This document shows positions 14,393-22,624 of a stretch of DNA of 64,000 bases, piece by piece. Source of the DNA: Moritella sp. 5 (GTDB lineage Bacteria > Pseudomonadota > Gammaproteobacteria > Enterobacterales > Moritellaceae); assembly GCF_018219455.1 (NCBI RefSeq), contig NZ_CP056122.1:1-64000 (forward strand), given 5' to 3'. Numbering within the stretch: position 1 is the stretch's first letter; every line of letters begins with the position of its first letter. Made by a program: the position numbers and the translations under genes. Under the pieces are notes generated by a model that saw nothing but the letters and a program-made list of their open reading frames with translations, searched no databases and was not told the DNA's origin.

Positions 14393-14545
14393 CAGGCTTT
14401 CTCTATGTGGTCAATATACGTTAATAGACTAATATTAGTGAGTGATCGTAATTACATATTGGTAAATTACCAATATGTTGTTAAATTGTTAATGAACGCG
14501 AGACATCATCTTGCGCTCTTAAGTAACCATCAACAAGGAGTGTGT

Positions 14546-14749
14546 ATGTTACTACAAGCCAGTGGCAGACTAAAAGTATATTCTTCAATCGCTTTTTTTG
14601 CTTTATTAATCATGCTTATGGAAGTTCCTATTGCTGATACCGGTACGTGGCTAGGGGTGCTGAGTATTGTTGGGATAGCAGTTTGGGTGGAATTAAGTGA
14701 TTATTTTGTTGAAGAAGATAAAGCCAAACACGACGATGATAAAGAATAA
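14546..14749 (+). CDS. Small membrane protein of unknown function
   Basis: The 67-residue product is not recognised. It has two hydrophobic stretches, about residues 12-31 (YSSIAFFALLIMLMEVPIA) and 34-48 (TWLGVLSIVGIAVWV), and an acidic, charged tail ending EEDKAKHDDDKE, so a two-helix inner-membrane hairpin is the likely form. The start at 14546 was chosen because AAGGAG lies 6 bases upstream; an upstream in-frame extension to 14405 has no ribosome site. A perfect 22-base palindrome follows the stop, and the bacterioferritin genes begin 120 bases later. Confidence 0.7.
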   Translation: MLLQASGRLKVYSSIAFFALLIMLMEVPIADTGTWLGVLSIVGIAVWVELSDYFVEEDKAKHDDDKE

Positions 14750-14753
14750 ATTC

Positions 14754-14775
14754 ACAGAGGGCGATCGCCCTCTGT
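14754..14775 (+). terminator. Perfect 22-base palindrome, probable terminator hairpin
   Basis: The sequence is a perfect inverted repeat of ACAGAGGGCGA with no unpaired loop bases, beginning four bases after the stop of the small membrane protein gene, and followed by CTTGTTATCT. The T run is poor, so a factor-assisted or 3'-stabilising role is possible. Confidence 0.6.
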
Positions 14776-14868
14776 CTTGTTATCTAACTCGTAATTTCCC
14801 ACCTTGTAATGGTAAAACTGTGATTGTTATCTAAGCTTAACTCTACTACCTGTTTATTGGAGTTTATG

Positions 14869-15342
14869 ATGAAAGGCAACAGTAAGGTTATCGCGACCCT
14901 TAATGGGTTATTACACAATGAATTAGCAGCAATTGATCAATATTTCACCCACTCTCGAATGTACCAGGATTGGGGATTAGAAAAATTATATGAACGGATC
15001 AGCCATGAAATGGAAGAAGAAATTACGCATGCTGACGCGCTCATTAAACGTATTCTATTTCTTGAGGGTCGACCGAATTTAAAAGATCGCAGGGATTTAT
15101 TAATTGGCAGTGATGTGACGAGTATGCTGACTAATGATCTGGTATTGGAAATGGAAGTTGTTGGTGGATTACGTGCTGGTATTAAAGTGTGCGAGGAAGA
15201 AGGTGATTATCAAACCCGGGAAGTATTGTTGCCATTACTGGCTGATACTGAAGAAGATCATGTTTACTGGTTAGAGCAGCAGTTAGGGTTGATTAAAAAA
15301 ATCAGTTTATCTAATTATATCCAGTCGCATATGGGCTCTTAA
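14869..15342 (+). CDS. bfr: Bacterioferritin subunit with ferroxidase centre, no haem methionine
   Basis: Bacterioferritin forms a 24-subunit shell that oxidises and stores iron. This 157-residue subunit keeps the di-iron ligands Glu18, Glu51, His54 and Glu94, and the later ligands lie in [10 protein letters not shown] (Glu128, His131, one residue further than in E. coli). Position 52, the haem-ligating Met of E. coli Bfr, is Ile. The ADTEEDH stretch resembles the Pseudomonas protein long called BfrA, now FtnA. The ATG at 14869 has GGAG at a good distance and gives the family N terminus MKGNSKVI. A second subunit gene lies 40 bp downstream. The symbol is generic. Confidence 0.92.
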   Translation: MKGNSKVIATLNGLLHNELAAIDQYFTHSRMYQDWGLEKLYERISHEMEEEITHADALIKRILFLEGRPNLKDRRDLLIGSDVTSMLTNDLVLEMEVVGGLRAGIKVCEEEGDYQTREVLLPLLADTEEDHVYWLEQQLGLIKKISLSNYIQSHMGS

Positions 15343-15382
15343 TTCTTATCGTATTACCACATTCATCGTTCAGGAGGCGGTT

Positions 15383-15850
15383 ATGCAAGGAAATACAAAT
15401 ATCATCATGTTATTAAATAAGGCGCTAGGTTGTAAGCTGGTTGCGATCAATCAATATTTTTTACATGCCAGAATGTATAAAAATTGGGGCTTAGAGGGAT
15501 TGGATAAAGCGGACTACAAACAGTCTATTTTAAAAATGAAGCAGGCAGATAAACTTATTAATCGTATTTTATTTTTGCAAGGGTTGCCGAATTTACAAGA
15601 CTTAGGTCGGTTAGCTATCGGTGAAGAGGCTGCTGAAATGATTCAACTGAATATTGAGCTGGAGTTGAGTATTCGCGTGGTACTACAAACCTTGATTGAA
15701 GAATGCGAAAAAAGTAATGATTTTGTCAGTCGTGATATAGCCACTGAAATCTTAGAAGAAGTTGAAGAACAAATTGACTGGATCGAGAGTCAGCAATATC
15801 TGATCGGCCATGAGGGCTTAGACAACTATTTACAATCTCAATGTAGTTAG
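15383..15850 (+). CDS. bfr: Bacterioferritin subunit with haem methionine, ferroxidase ligands lost
   Basis: This 155-residue subunit aligns with E. coli Bfr without gaps through position 133. It keeps the haem ligand Met52, but the di-iron ligands are replaced: Glu18 to Lys, Glu51 to Lys, His54 to Gln, Glu127 to Val and His130 to Gln, with only Glu94 left. It should bind haem at dimer interfaces but not oxidise iron. It follows the ferroxidase-type subunit by 40 bp, with AGGAGG before the ATG. Mixed shells of two Bfr types are known in other bacteria, and haem would then serve electron exit from the core through Bfd. Its stop overlaps the bfd stop by four bases. Confidence 0.92.
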   Translation: MQGNTNIIMLLNKALGCKLVAINQYFLHARMYKNWGLEGLDKADYKQSILKMKQADKLINRILFLQGLPNLQDLGRLAIGEEAAEMIQLNIELELSIRVVLQTLIEECEKSNDFVSRDIATEILEEVEEQIDWIESQQYLIGHEGLDNYLQSQCS

Positions 15851-16041
15851 GCTACCTGTGGCTGTTGTTGTGCTTGCTTGAGTCTAGTTTGGTGTAATAC
15901 CTTCTTCGCACATTGACAGCACTTGCCGCATTGATTACCAATACCAAGCTCAGTACTTAATTCTTTCATTGTTGTAGCACCTTCATCAATGCTTTTTATC
16001 AGCTGTTTATCGGTAATACCGCGACAAATACATACGTACAT
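15847..16041 (-). CDS. bfd: Bacterioferritin-associated ferredoxin Bfd
   Basis: Bfd is a small [2Fe-2S] ferredoxin that docks on bacterioferritin near the haem and feeds electrons to release stored iron. From MYVCICRGITDKQL the product is 64 residues, the family size. The cluster cysteines are in CIC and CGKCCQC. The upstream open frame to 16101 is AT-rich and has no family similarity, so the start at 16041 was used. It converges on the second bfr gene with a four-base stop overlap, and a Fur-type operator lies about 40 bases upstream of the start, so expression in iron starvation is expected. Confidence 0.93.
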   Translation of the reverse strand: MYVCICRGITDKQLIKSIDEGATTMKELSTELGIGNQCGKCCQCAKKVLHQTRLKQAQQQPQVA

Positions 16042-16080
16042 AAATAACCAGTTTGGGCTTGAATTTATGACGATGTTAAT

Positions 16081-16099
16081 ATGAATGAGAATGATTATC
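16081..16099 (-). promoter_or_regulatory. Fur box upstream of bfd
   Basis: The 19 bases ending GAGAATGATTATC match the Fur consensus (GATAATGATAATCATTATC) at 14 of 19 positions. It lies 40-58 bases before the bfd start codon, where a promoter is expected, and just after the end of the GlxA-type regulator gene, which is transcribed in the same direction. Confidence 0.75.
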
Positions 16100-16105
16100 A
16101 AGCCG

Positions 16106-17083
16106 TTAAACGGCGAAAACTTTGGCTTTCACCATTTCTCGGTATTGTTTTGGAGCCATATCAAAGTGTTGCTGGAATTTTTTTTTGAAATAATATGCAT
16201 CACGAAAACCTACTTGTTCTGCTACATCGCAGATCGTTAAGCCAAAATCCCGTAATAACACTTGTGCGGTCTCTAATCTCAGTGTTAACAGAAATTGATT
16301 TGGGGTTTGTCCTACTTGTTCTTTGAAGCGGCGATTGAAGGTGCGTAGCGGTAACTGACAAACATCGGCGATCATTTGATTGGTAATGCTATTTGCCATG
16401 TTACGTTGCATCCAATCCTGTGCTAAGGCAATCGATTCATCAAATTGTACTTGGCCACCAACTTGATAGAAAGGCTGTTGTTGAGTACGTGATATTTCAT
16501 GGGAAAAATGATTTTCAATCACACTCGCGATCTTTTTTCCAAACATTTCATTAATTAAAAACAGCATCATTTCCGATTGTGAGTTAATGCTACCAGCACA
16601 ATATAAGCCATTTGCGGCAGTAATAGAGGCTTGACGATTGAGTTTTACTTGTGGGTACTGTTGACTAAATTGATCGTAAAAATACCAGTGTGTTGTGGCT
16701 GGTAATCCATCAAGTAATCCCGCTTCTGCTAACCAGCAAACACCGGTACCCGTCGATAGTATTTTTGCGCCTTGGTTATATTGTCTATGCAACCAAGGAA
16801 TGATTTCTTTCTGTTTAATTATTGATACTAAAGGGTTACCCCACATAGGTGGAAAGATAACAAGATCAAATTCTTGCTCGCAGGAAAAAGTTAGGTCAGG
16901 TTGTAAACGTAACCCTGCGGTGAGTGATTTAGCCTCTAAACTGGTCGAGATTAATTTTATTTCTAACGGATCTTGATGCTGGGTTTTTCGGTCGCGTAAG
17001 CGAGAGGCGCCGGATAGCATTTCCGCGGCTAAGGAGATCCCTGTGACTAATGCTTTATCATAAAGTACAAACCCAATTTTCAT
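16106..17083 (-). CDS. GlxA-family transcriptional regulator (DJ-1/PfpI domain plus AraC HTH)
   Basis: The 325-residue product has an N-terminal DJ-1/PfpI-like domain (about residues 1-170) with the elbow GTGVCWLAEAGLLDGLPATTHW, and a C-terminal AraC-type double helix-turn-helix (about 220-320) including IADVCQLPLRTFNRRFKEQVGQTPNQFL and DVAEQVGFRDAYYFKKKFQQHFDMAPKQYR. Members regulate catabolic genes, often for amines or amino acids; the ligand here cannot be read. The ATG at 17083 follows GGAG by 7 bases; a TTG four codons earlier is less likely. Its target may be itself or a distant operon, since no catabolic genes adjoin it. Confidence 0.88.
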   Translation of the reverse strand: MKIGFVLYDKALVTGISLAAEMLSGASRLRDRKTQHQDPLEIKLISTSLEAKSLTAGLRLQPDLTFSCEQEFDLVIFPPMWGNPLVSIIKQKEIIPWLHRQYNQGAKILSTGTGVCWLAEAGLLDGLPATTHWYFYDQFSQQYPQVKLNRQASITAANGLYCAGSINSQSEMMLFLINEMFGKKIASVIENHFSHEISRTQQQPFYQVGGQVQFDESIALAQDWMQRNMANSITNQMIADVCQLPLRTFNRRFKEQVGQTPNQFLLTLRLETAQVLLRDFGLTICDVAEQVGFRDAYYFKKKFQQHFDMAPKQYREMVKAKVFAV

Positions 17084-17273
17084 ATCAAACTCCAATTCTG
17101 TTCGTTCTAAACTTAGTATATCTATTTGTTTATGGCTCTGTACCTTGATTTTATAGGATTAAAATCTTCATTGGCATAACAGTCAGGGTTATTGGCACAG
17201 TTGAAAGTGTATTGTTAGTATAACTTGCTAGACTATCTAGCAATAGCTGAGATTTGAATTGAGATGTAATAAA

Positions 17274-19124
17274 ATGGCAAAGTTACCGTTAATTGTTGGT
17301 TTAGGTGGAATTAATGCAGCCGGACGTAGTTCTGGTTTCCACAGTTATAAGCGTCTAGTGTGTGATGTCCTGAAAGAAGATGTCATGGCCAGTACTTGGC
17401 AAGACCTTGCGCAGCGTATGGAATTAGATACTCACGATATTAATACTGACATTATTACCCAGATTAAAGCGGGTACGTTAGTGCGCCGTACCACTACATT
17501 TGTTCCTGAAGCAGTGCCTTTTCAGCGTAAAGCTAAATTAGCGCCAAGTGTCGCGCCAATCACATTTCAATTAAAAAAGTCTAAATTACCACAGACCATT
17601 CCAGCTAATTGGTCACTTACCGACGTTGATAATAAAACAGTTGAAGTTGTTGTTGAAGGTGAATTTGAGGCGCTAGTTCATGACACCATTACTTACCCAG
17701 TATCAAGTGCCGGTAATATTCCAACGGGCTTTGATTTAGATAAATTATACAATTCACGTTCGCATCCTCGCGGCTTAAAACTAACGGTTTATGGTGCCTC
17801 TGATGCGCTTAATTCATTAGGTGTTGATTGGAATGATATTCTCAAATTAATTAATCCTGATGAAGTATCTGTCTATGCGGGAAGTGCACTCGGTCAAGTA
17901 GATGAAAATTCATTTGGTGGTATGCTTTCTGCTTATTTTAAAGGCGGTCGTGTCAGCTCGAAAATGATGGCAATGGCGTTAGCCGAAATGCCTGCGGATT
18001 TCATTAATAGTTATGTGATCAACAGTGCTGGTACTACCGGCACCAACATGGGGGCTTGTGCGAGTTTCCTATATAACTTACGTCAGGGGATGTTAGATAT
18101 TCAGTCTGGCAAGTCAAAAGTTGCTATAGTGGGCAACGCTGAAGCACCTGTTGAAACTGGAGTCATGGAAGGGTTCCGCGTGATGGGGGCCTTAGCTGAA
18201 GATGATCAGTTAAAAGCATTGGATAACAGTGATACGGTTGATAATCGCCGCGCCTGTCGTCCATTTTCATCGAATGCCGGGTTTACGATGGCTGAGTCAG
18301 CGCAATTTGTGGTGTTGATGGATGATGAACTGGCATTAGAGTTGGGTGTGTCTATTTATGGCTCTGTTGCCGATGTATTTATTAATGCCGATGCCAATAA
18401 AAAGTCAATTTCAGCGCCGGGTATTGGTAATTATGTGACTGTCGCAAAAGCCACCGCATTAGCGAAAGCAATTTTAGGTGAAGCAGGTTTACAACATACT
18501 TTTGTACAGGCGCATGGTACCGGAACACCACAAAATCGTGTGACTGAAAGCCATATTTTGAGTGAAGTCGCGACCAGTTTTAATATTAAAAGCTGGCCTG
18601 TGACGGCAATTAAATCTTATGTCGGTCATTCTATGGGCGCGGCTGCAGGTGATCAATTAGTCGCCTCACTCGGTGTTTGGCAGCATGGCTGGATCCCTGG
18701 GATTAAAACCATTGATCATATTGCCGGTGACGTACATCAGGCCAATTTAAATATCTTAACTGATCACAAGTTTGTTGGTGATAAAGGTCAAGAAATGAAA
18801 GCGGTGATCCTGAATGCCAAAGGCTTTGGCGGTAATAATGCCAGTGGTTTGGTGTTATCACCTCAGCAAACATTAACCATGCTCGAAGCTAAATACGGTA
18901 AGTCGGTAGTAAGCGCTTATCATGAAAAAAATAATAAGATCCAAAAAACGGCTCAAACTAATGATAACAAGGCTTGCTTTGGCGATGAAAATATCCGTTA
19001 TGAATTTGGCAATGCGGTGATTGACGAAAGCGGTGTGAATATAACTACTGAAGAAGTGCGTTTACAAGGCTTTGTAAACGCCATCAAGTTAGCTCAAATT
19101 AATCCGTACCACGATTATAGTTAA
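17274..19124 (+). CDS. fabY: FabY-type beta-ketoacyl-ACP synthase
   Basis: The 616-residue product is much longer than FabB or FabF (about 410) and resembles Pseudomonas aeruginosa FabY, which condenses acetyl-CoA with malonyl-ACP to start fatty acid synthesis. The catalytic triad is visible: Cys262 in GACASFLYNL, His414 in QAHGTGTP and His452 in YVGHSMGAA. The N terminus LPLIVGLGGINAAGRSSGFHSYKR and the blocks LYNSRSHPRGL and NAKGFGGNNASG also match FabY. The ATG at 17274 was chosen over a TTG at 17259. It is monocistronic and converges on yccS with only six bases between stops. The symbol is by similarity. Confidence 0.85.
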   Translation: MAKLPLIVGLGGINAAGRSSGFHSYKRLVCDVLKEDVMASTWQDLAQRMELDTHDINTDIITQIKAGTLVRRTTTFVPEAVPFQRKAKLAPSVAPITFQLKKSKLPQTIPANWSLTDVDNKTVEVVVEGEFEALVHDTITYPVSSAGNIPTGFDLDKLYNSRSHPRGLKLTVYGASDALNSLGVDWNDILKLINPDEVSVYAGSALGQVDENSFGGMLSAYFKGGRVSSKMMAMALAEMPADFINSYVINSAGTTGTNMGACASFLYNLRQGMLDIQSGKSKVAIVGNAEAPVETGVMEGFRVMGALAEDDQLKALDNSDTVDNRRACRPFSSNAGFTMAESAQFVVLMDDELALELGVSIYGSVADVFINADANKKSISAPGIGNYVTVAKATALAKAILGEAGLQHTFVQAHGTGTPQNRVTESHILSEVATSFNIKSWPVTAIKSYVGHSMGAAAGDQLVASLGVWQHGWIPGIKTIDHIAGDVHQANLNILTDHKFVGDKGQEMKAVILNAKGFGGNNASGLVLSPQQTLTMLEAKYGKSVVSAYHEKNNKIQKTAQTNDNKACFGDENIRYEFGNAVIDESGVNITTEEVRLQGFVNAIKLAQINPYHDYS

Positions 19125-19130
19125 TCACAT

Positions 19131-21308
19131 TCATGACTCTTGCACGTTACTACGTGCAGGAGTATCTGAAATTAGATTCATCTCATCAGCCATTATTTGC
19201 AACTCTTCAGTAATTTTTTCTATCTGTTTCAACTTCTGAATTAATAATAGCGTATGTTTATTATCATCATTTTTATAGCGTTTGAGTAACCTCTCAAGCT
19301 CACTAATATAAAAATTATCGTCATTGATTGGCGATAAAATAGTGTTTTTCGTTTGTGCTAAAGCCCGGGTAATCATTTGCTCCACTAAGCGTAGGTCTTG
19401 CTGTAATCTCACATCAATAATTTTATTTCTGTGTACGCCTAATGCAGATAATTCCGATAACATGGCATGGTTACGACGAGATATATCGTAAACATGATTC
19501 AGTTTATGCCGCTTATCGTTAGGCTCTACCTGCATGTCTTTCCAAGAGGCTGTTAAGTGGCTATCTGCTACATAGGCTTTACGGCGCGAAACGCGATACG
19601 GTAATTCATTGTTTTTCCCTGAGACATATTGATTAATTATCTCGTGAAAGTAAGCCTGATTAGCGGTGATCGCTTCGACCAAGTACTTAGGGAACTGCTT
19701 ATATTGCCAGTTTGGCAGTACTAACTTAGCCAGTAGGTAGGCAATACTACAACCCGTTAAGGTATCTATTATGCGTGGGATCGTAACGATATAACCTTGT
19801 TGGTAAAGCACGTTAAAGGCCAGTAATACCAGTAATGTTATATAGGTAACCGCGCGGCTGTAATTTTTACGTAAATAATAAAAGAACAAAAATGCCGATA
19901 TTGCTAACAATAACAACTGACTACGTTCTGTCGGGAATAGGTAGAGTAAAATAGCACCGATGATGATACCCATCAACGTACCTGAGATACGCTGTTTTAA
20001 TTTAAGTCGAGTTGCACTGTAACTGGGCTGAAGCACAAATAATGTCGTCAACACCACCCAATAGCCATGTAGATCAGAAGCAAAAATAATCCCTATTCCT
20101 AATGCGATACCTATGGTTAAGCGAATTGCATGGCGGAACACTGGGCTGGATAAGTGTAATGCGTTAGTGAGTCGTTGCTTTATTGATAATCGCTCACGTG
20201 GCGCCATGACTAAGAATTCATGCTCACTTGTGGGCTCGCTATTAATTAATAGCTCATCAGCCTTGCGTAAATTACGAAACAATAATTTTAGCGGTCCAAA
20301 GAGTTGCCATTCCACAGACTTTTCTAATGTCAGCAATTCTTGTTTTAAAATAGCCAATGACCAAGTCAGGCCATTATCATGAGCATAAGCTTGCTTGTAT
20401 AGCGTTGCATTAGCTCTTTGTTTACAAGCACTGGCCAGTTGTTTTAACACCTGCTCAAACCCGCTGATAATCAAATTGTTATTTAAATTACGCTTGAGTG
20501 AATCATAATGAAAATGGCTAGATGTCATTTTTTCATGGAGTTCTTGCGCTTCTTGATAAAGGTGTATCAAGTGCTGAAGTTCATGAGATAGACTTCTATC
20601 CATATGATAGTCAATGTTGGTGCGACATGCGGACATGGCATTGACGATATTAATATTCAACGTCGATAAAGTATGGCGAATGGTTTTATGATCATGTTTT
20701 TCTTGTGAGAAGAATTTGGCTTTTTCTTGTTGGTATAGACCCAGTGAAAAATAAATGTCAGCTAGTTGCTCTCTGATCGGGTTATATAAAGTTACCTTAA
20801 GCAGGACTGTCGAGATAATAAAATACCAAGCCGCACCGGCAATAAGAAGTAAAGAATAAGGATTAAATTCGAATTCAGTAGTGAGTACGGCTGCAGATTC
20901 AGCATCATGGCTTAGTCCTAGCATTGTATAAACTGCAATCATCAACGTCGCAAAACTGATGGTGACATAGCGTTTACCTAAGGAACCAAGAATGATGATC
21001 GCAAAGCTAAATAAACAACTGCCAATTAAAAAAAATAAAGGATAAGGGAATAGCAGGCTGACTAATAATGAGGAGACTGCAAAGCAAAGTAACGCCAGTA
21101 AACTATTAATAATACGCTGCTTAATACTGTCATCACCTTCTGAAATTACCGCGGCCACAATGCCGAGTACGGCAGTGACTGAAAAGGCCGATAATTCGAG
21201 AAAATAGCCAGGGATCAATAAGGTTATTGATGCTAAAAATGCTTTTAGCGCAATAAAAAAATTACTGTTGGCTGTTAAATAAGTCAGCTTTCGCCATTGC
21301 TGTAGCAT
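19131..21308 (-). CDS. yccS: FUSC-family inner-membrane protein, YccS-like
   Basis: The 725-residue product has the YccS architecture: an N-terminal block of about six membrane helices (residues 17-175), a long soluble helical region, a second block of membrane helices (about 390-525), and a C-terminal charged helical tail. The second block contains HAIRLTIGIALGIGIIFASDLHGYWVVLTTLFVLQPSYSATRLKLKQRISGT in part, the conserved FUSC motif. Relatives are thought to export aromatic acids or other small compounds, but the substrate is not known. No periplasmic adaptor gene is adjacent. It converges on fabY. Confidence 0.88.
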   Translation of the reverse strand: MLQQWRKLTYLTANSNFFIALKAFLASITLLIPGYFLELSAFSVTAVLGIVAAVISEGDDSIKQRIINSLLALLCFAVSSLLVSLLFPYPLFFLIGSCLFSFAIIILGSLGKRYVTISFATLMIAVYTMLGLSHDAESAAVLTTEFEFNPYSLLLIAGAAWYFIISTVLLKVTLYNPIREQLADIYFSLGLYQQEKAKFFSQEKHDHKTIRHTLSTLNINIVNAMSACRTNIDYHMDRSLSHELQHLIHLYQEAQELHEKMTSSHFHYDSLKRNLNNNLIISGFEQVLKQLASACKQRANATLYKQAYAHDNGLTWSLAILKQELLTLEKSVEWQLFGPLKLLFRNLRKADELLINSEPTSEHEFLVMAPRERLSIKQRLTNALHLSSPVFRHAIRLTIGIALGIGIIFASDLHGYWVVLTTLFVLQPSYSATRLKLKQRISGTLMGIIIGAILLYLFPTERSQLLLLAISAFLFFYYLRKNYSRAVTYITLLVLLAFNVLYQQGYIVTIPRIIDTLTGCSIAYLLAKLVLPNWQYKQFPKYLVEAITANQAYFHEIINQYVSGKNNELPYRVSRRKAYVADSHLTASWKDMQVEPNDKRHKLNHVYDISRRNHAMLSELSALGVHRNKIIDVRLQQDLRLVEQMITRALAQTKNTILSPINDDNFYISELERLLKRYKNDDNKHTLLLIQKLKQIEKITEELQIMADEMNLISDTPARSNVQES

Positions 21309-21353
21309 GCGTGATTAGTCCCTTATAAAAATAGTGTTCACGTTGTTCGTGTT

Positions 21354-22622
21354 TTACTGTGCTGCTTTAATGGCATTGGCGAGTTGTACTACTGCCGCTT
21401 CATTAGTAATACTTTTATCATAAATAAAACTACTGATTACCCTTGTAATTGCTGACTGCACATAGGTTGTCGTTGCCATAGCTTGAGAAAAGGTCGGCAC
21501 TAATGTGTTGTCTCGGGTTGCTTGTTGATAGTCTTGGTATGCCTGCTGCGTACAAGCATTAAAACTACCCTTATTAGTGGTATCAATAATCGGCAGTGAA
21601 CCTTTTTTTGCGTTAAAGTCACGCTGTAATTCCGGTGTTAATATGATACTTGCTAGGGTGTTTTGCGCTTGTTTTACTTCTGATGATACACTTTTTAATT
21701 TAAAAAAAGCGAAACTATCAATGTTATAGCTAAATATACCTTCAGTGCCAGGGAAGGGAATACAGCGGATCTTGGTATTTAATGTCTGCTTTTCTTGGAG
21801 TAATTTACCTGCTACCCAATCACCCATGATTTGTATTGCTGCTTGGTCTTCAATTAAGAGTTTGGTGGATTGTTCCCAAGTTCTATTTTTGGCATTTTCG
21901 TCGATGAATAGCGATATAGTACGTAATTTAGCAAAGGCTCGGATCATTGTCGGTGATGCTAATACTTGTGGATTAAGTTCGACAAAAGCCTGTTTATATA
22001 GCTCAGCTCCTAAAATGGATAAACTGATCGACTCAAATAAAATCGCATCAGCCCAAGGTTCAGATGTATGAGCGATCGGTAAGTAACCCGCGGCTTCAAG
22101 CTGTGGTAATGTCGTGATAAGCTCTGCGAGATCACGAGGAATTGCAATATTTGCTTTGTTAAAAATTGTTTCATTGAACCATAACCAATTAATACGATGA
22201 ATATTAATTGGTACTGCTACGTAATGCCCTTGGTATTTCATTACTGGCTTAATAAACTCTGGGAGCTTGGCATCCCATTGTTCTTGTTTAGCAATGTCGT
22301 CTAATGAGGTTAGAAACCCCAGTTTTGCCCATTCTTGAATATTATGGCCTTTGATTAACGCCGCTGTCGGTGGATTACCTGATACAGCCCGCGAACGTAA
22401 TACTGTTAAGGCTGTATTACCACCGCCACCTTTAATGGCAAAGTCGAGCCAGGTATTGTCGGTTTCTTCGACTTTACTTTGCAGCTCACTGAGCGCATCT
22501 AGTTCACCACCAGATGTCCACCAATGCAATACTTCTACTTGGCTTGCTATTACAGGGGAAGTGAATAAAACACTCAGTAGTATAAAGAGTCGTTGGATGC
22601 GATTACTGATGATGGAGCTCAT
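21354..22622 (-). CDS. Periplasmic sugar-binding protein (ABC solute-binding family 1) in a two-component operon
   Basis: The 422-residue product begins with a signal peptide (about residues 1-26, cleavage near VIA-SQ) followed by VEVLHWWTSGGELDALSELQ, typical of family 1 carbohydrate-binding proteins. It is the third gene of an operon, 2 bp after the sensor kinase gene. No permease or ATPase gene is next to it: yccS follows on the same strand and is unrelated. The protein may feed a transporter encoded elsewhere, or it may act as the periplasmic ligand receptor for the kinase. The arrangement recalls the Pseudomonas GtrS-GltR glucose system, where a binding protein is also close, but there the permease genes are adjacent. 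Confidence 0.85.
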   Translation of the reverse strand: MSSIISNRIQRLFILLSVLFTSPVIASQVEVLHWWTSGGELDALSELQSKVEETDNTWLDFAIKGGGGNTALTVLRSRAVSGNPPTAALIKGHNIQEWAKLGFLTSLDDIAKQEQWDAKLPEFIKPVMKYQGHYVAVPINIHRINWLWFNETIFNKANIAIPRDLAELITTLPQLEAAGYLPIAHTSEPWADAILFESISLSILGAELYKQAFVELNPQVLASPTMIRAFAKLRTISLFIDENAKNRTWEQSTKLLIEDQAAIQIMGDWVAGKLLQEKQTLNTKIRCIPFPGTEGIFSYNIDSFAFFKLKSVSSEVKQAQNTLASIILTPELQRDFNAKKGSLPIIDTTNKGSFNACTQQAYQDYQQATRDNTLVPTFSQAMATTTYVQSAITRVISSFIYDKSITNEAAVVQLANAIKAAQ

Positions 22623-22624
22623 TA

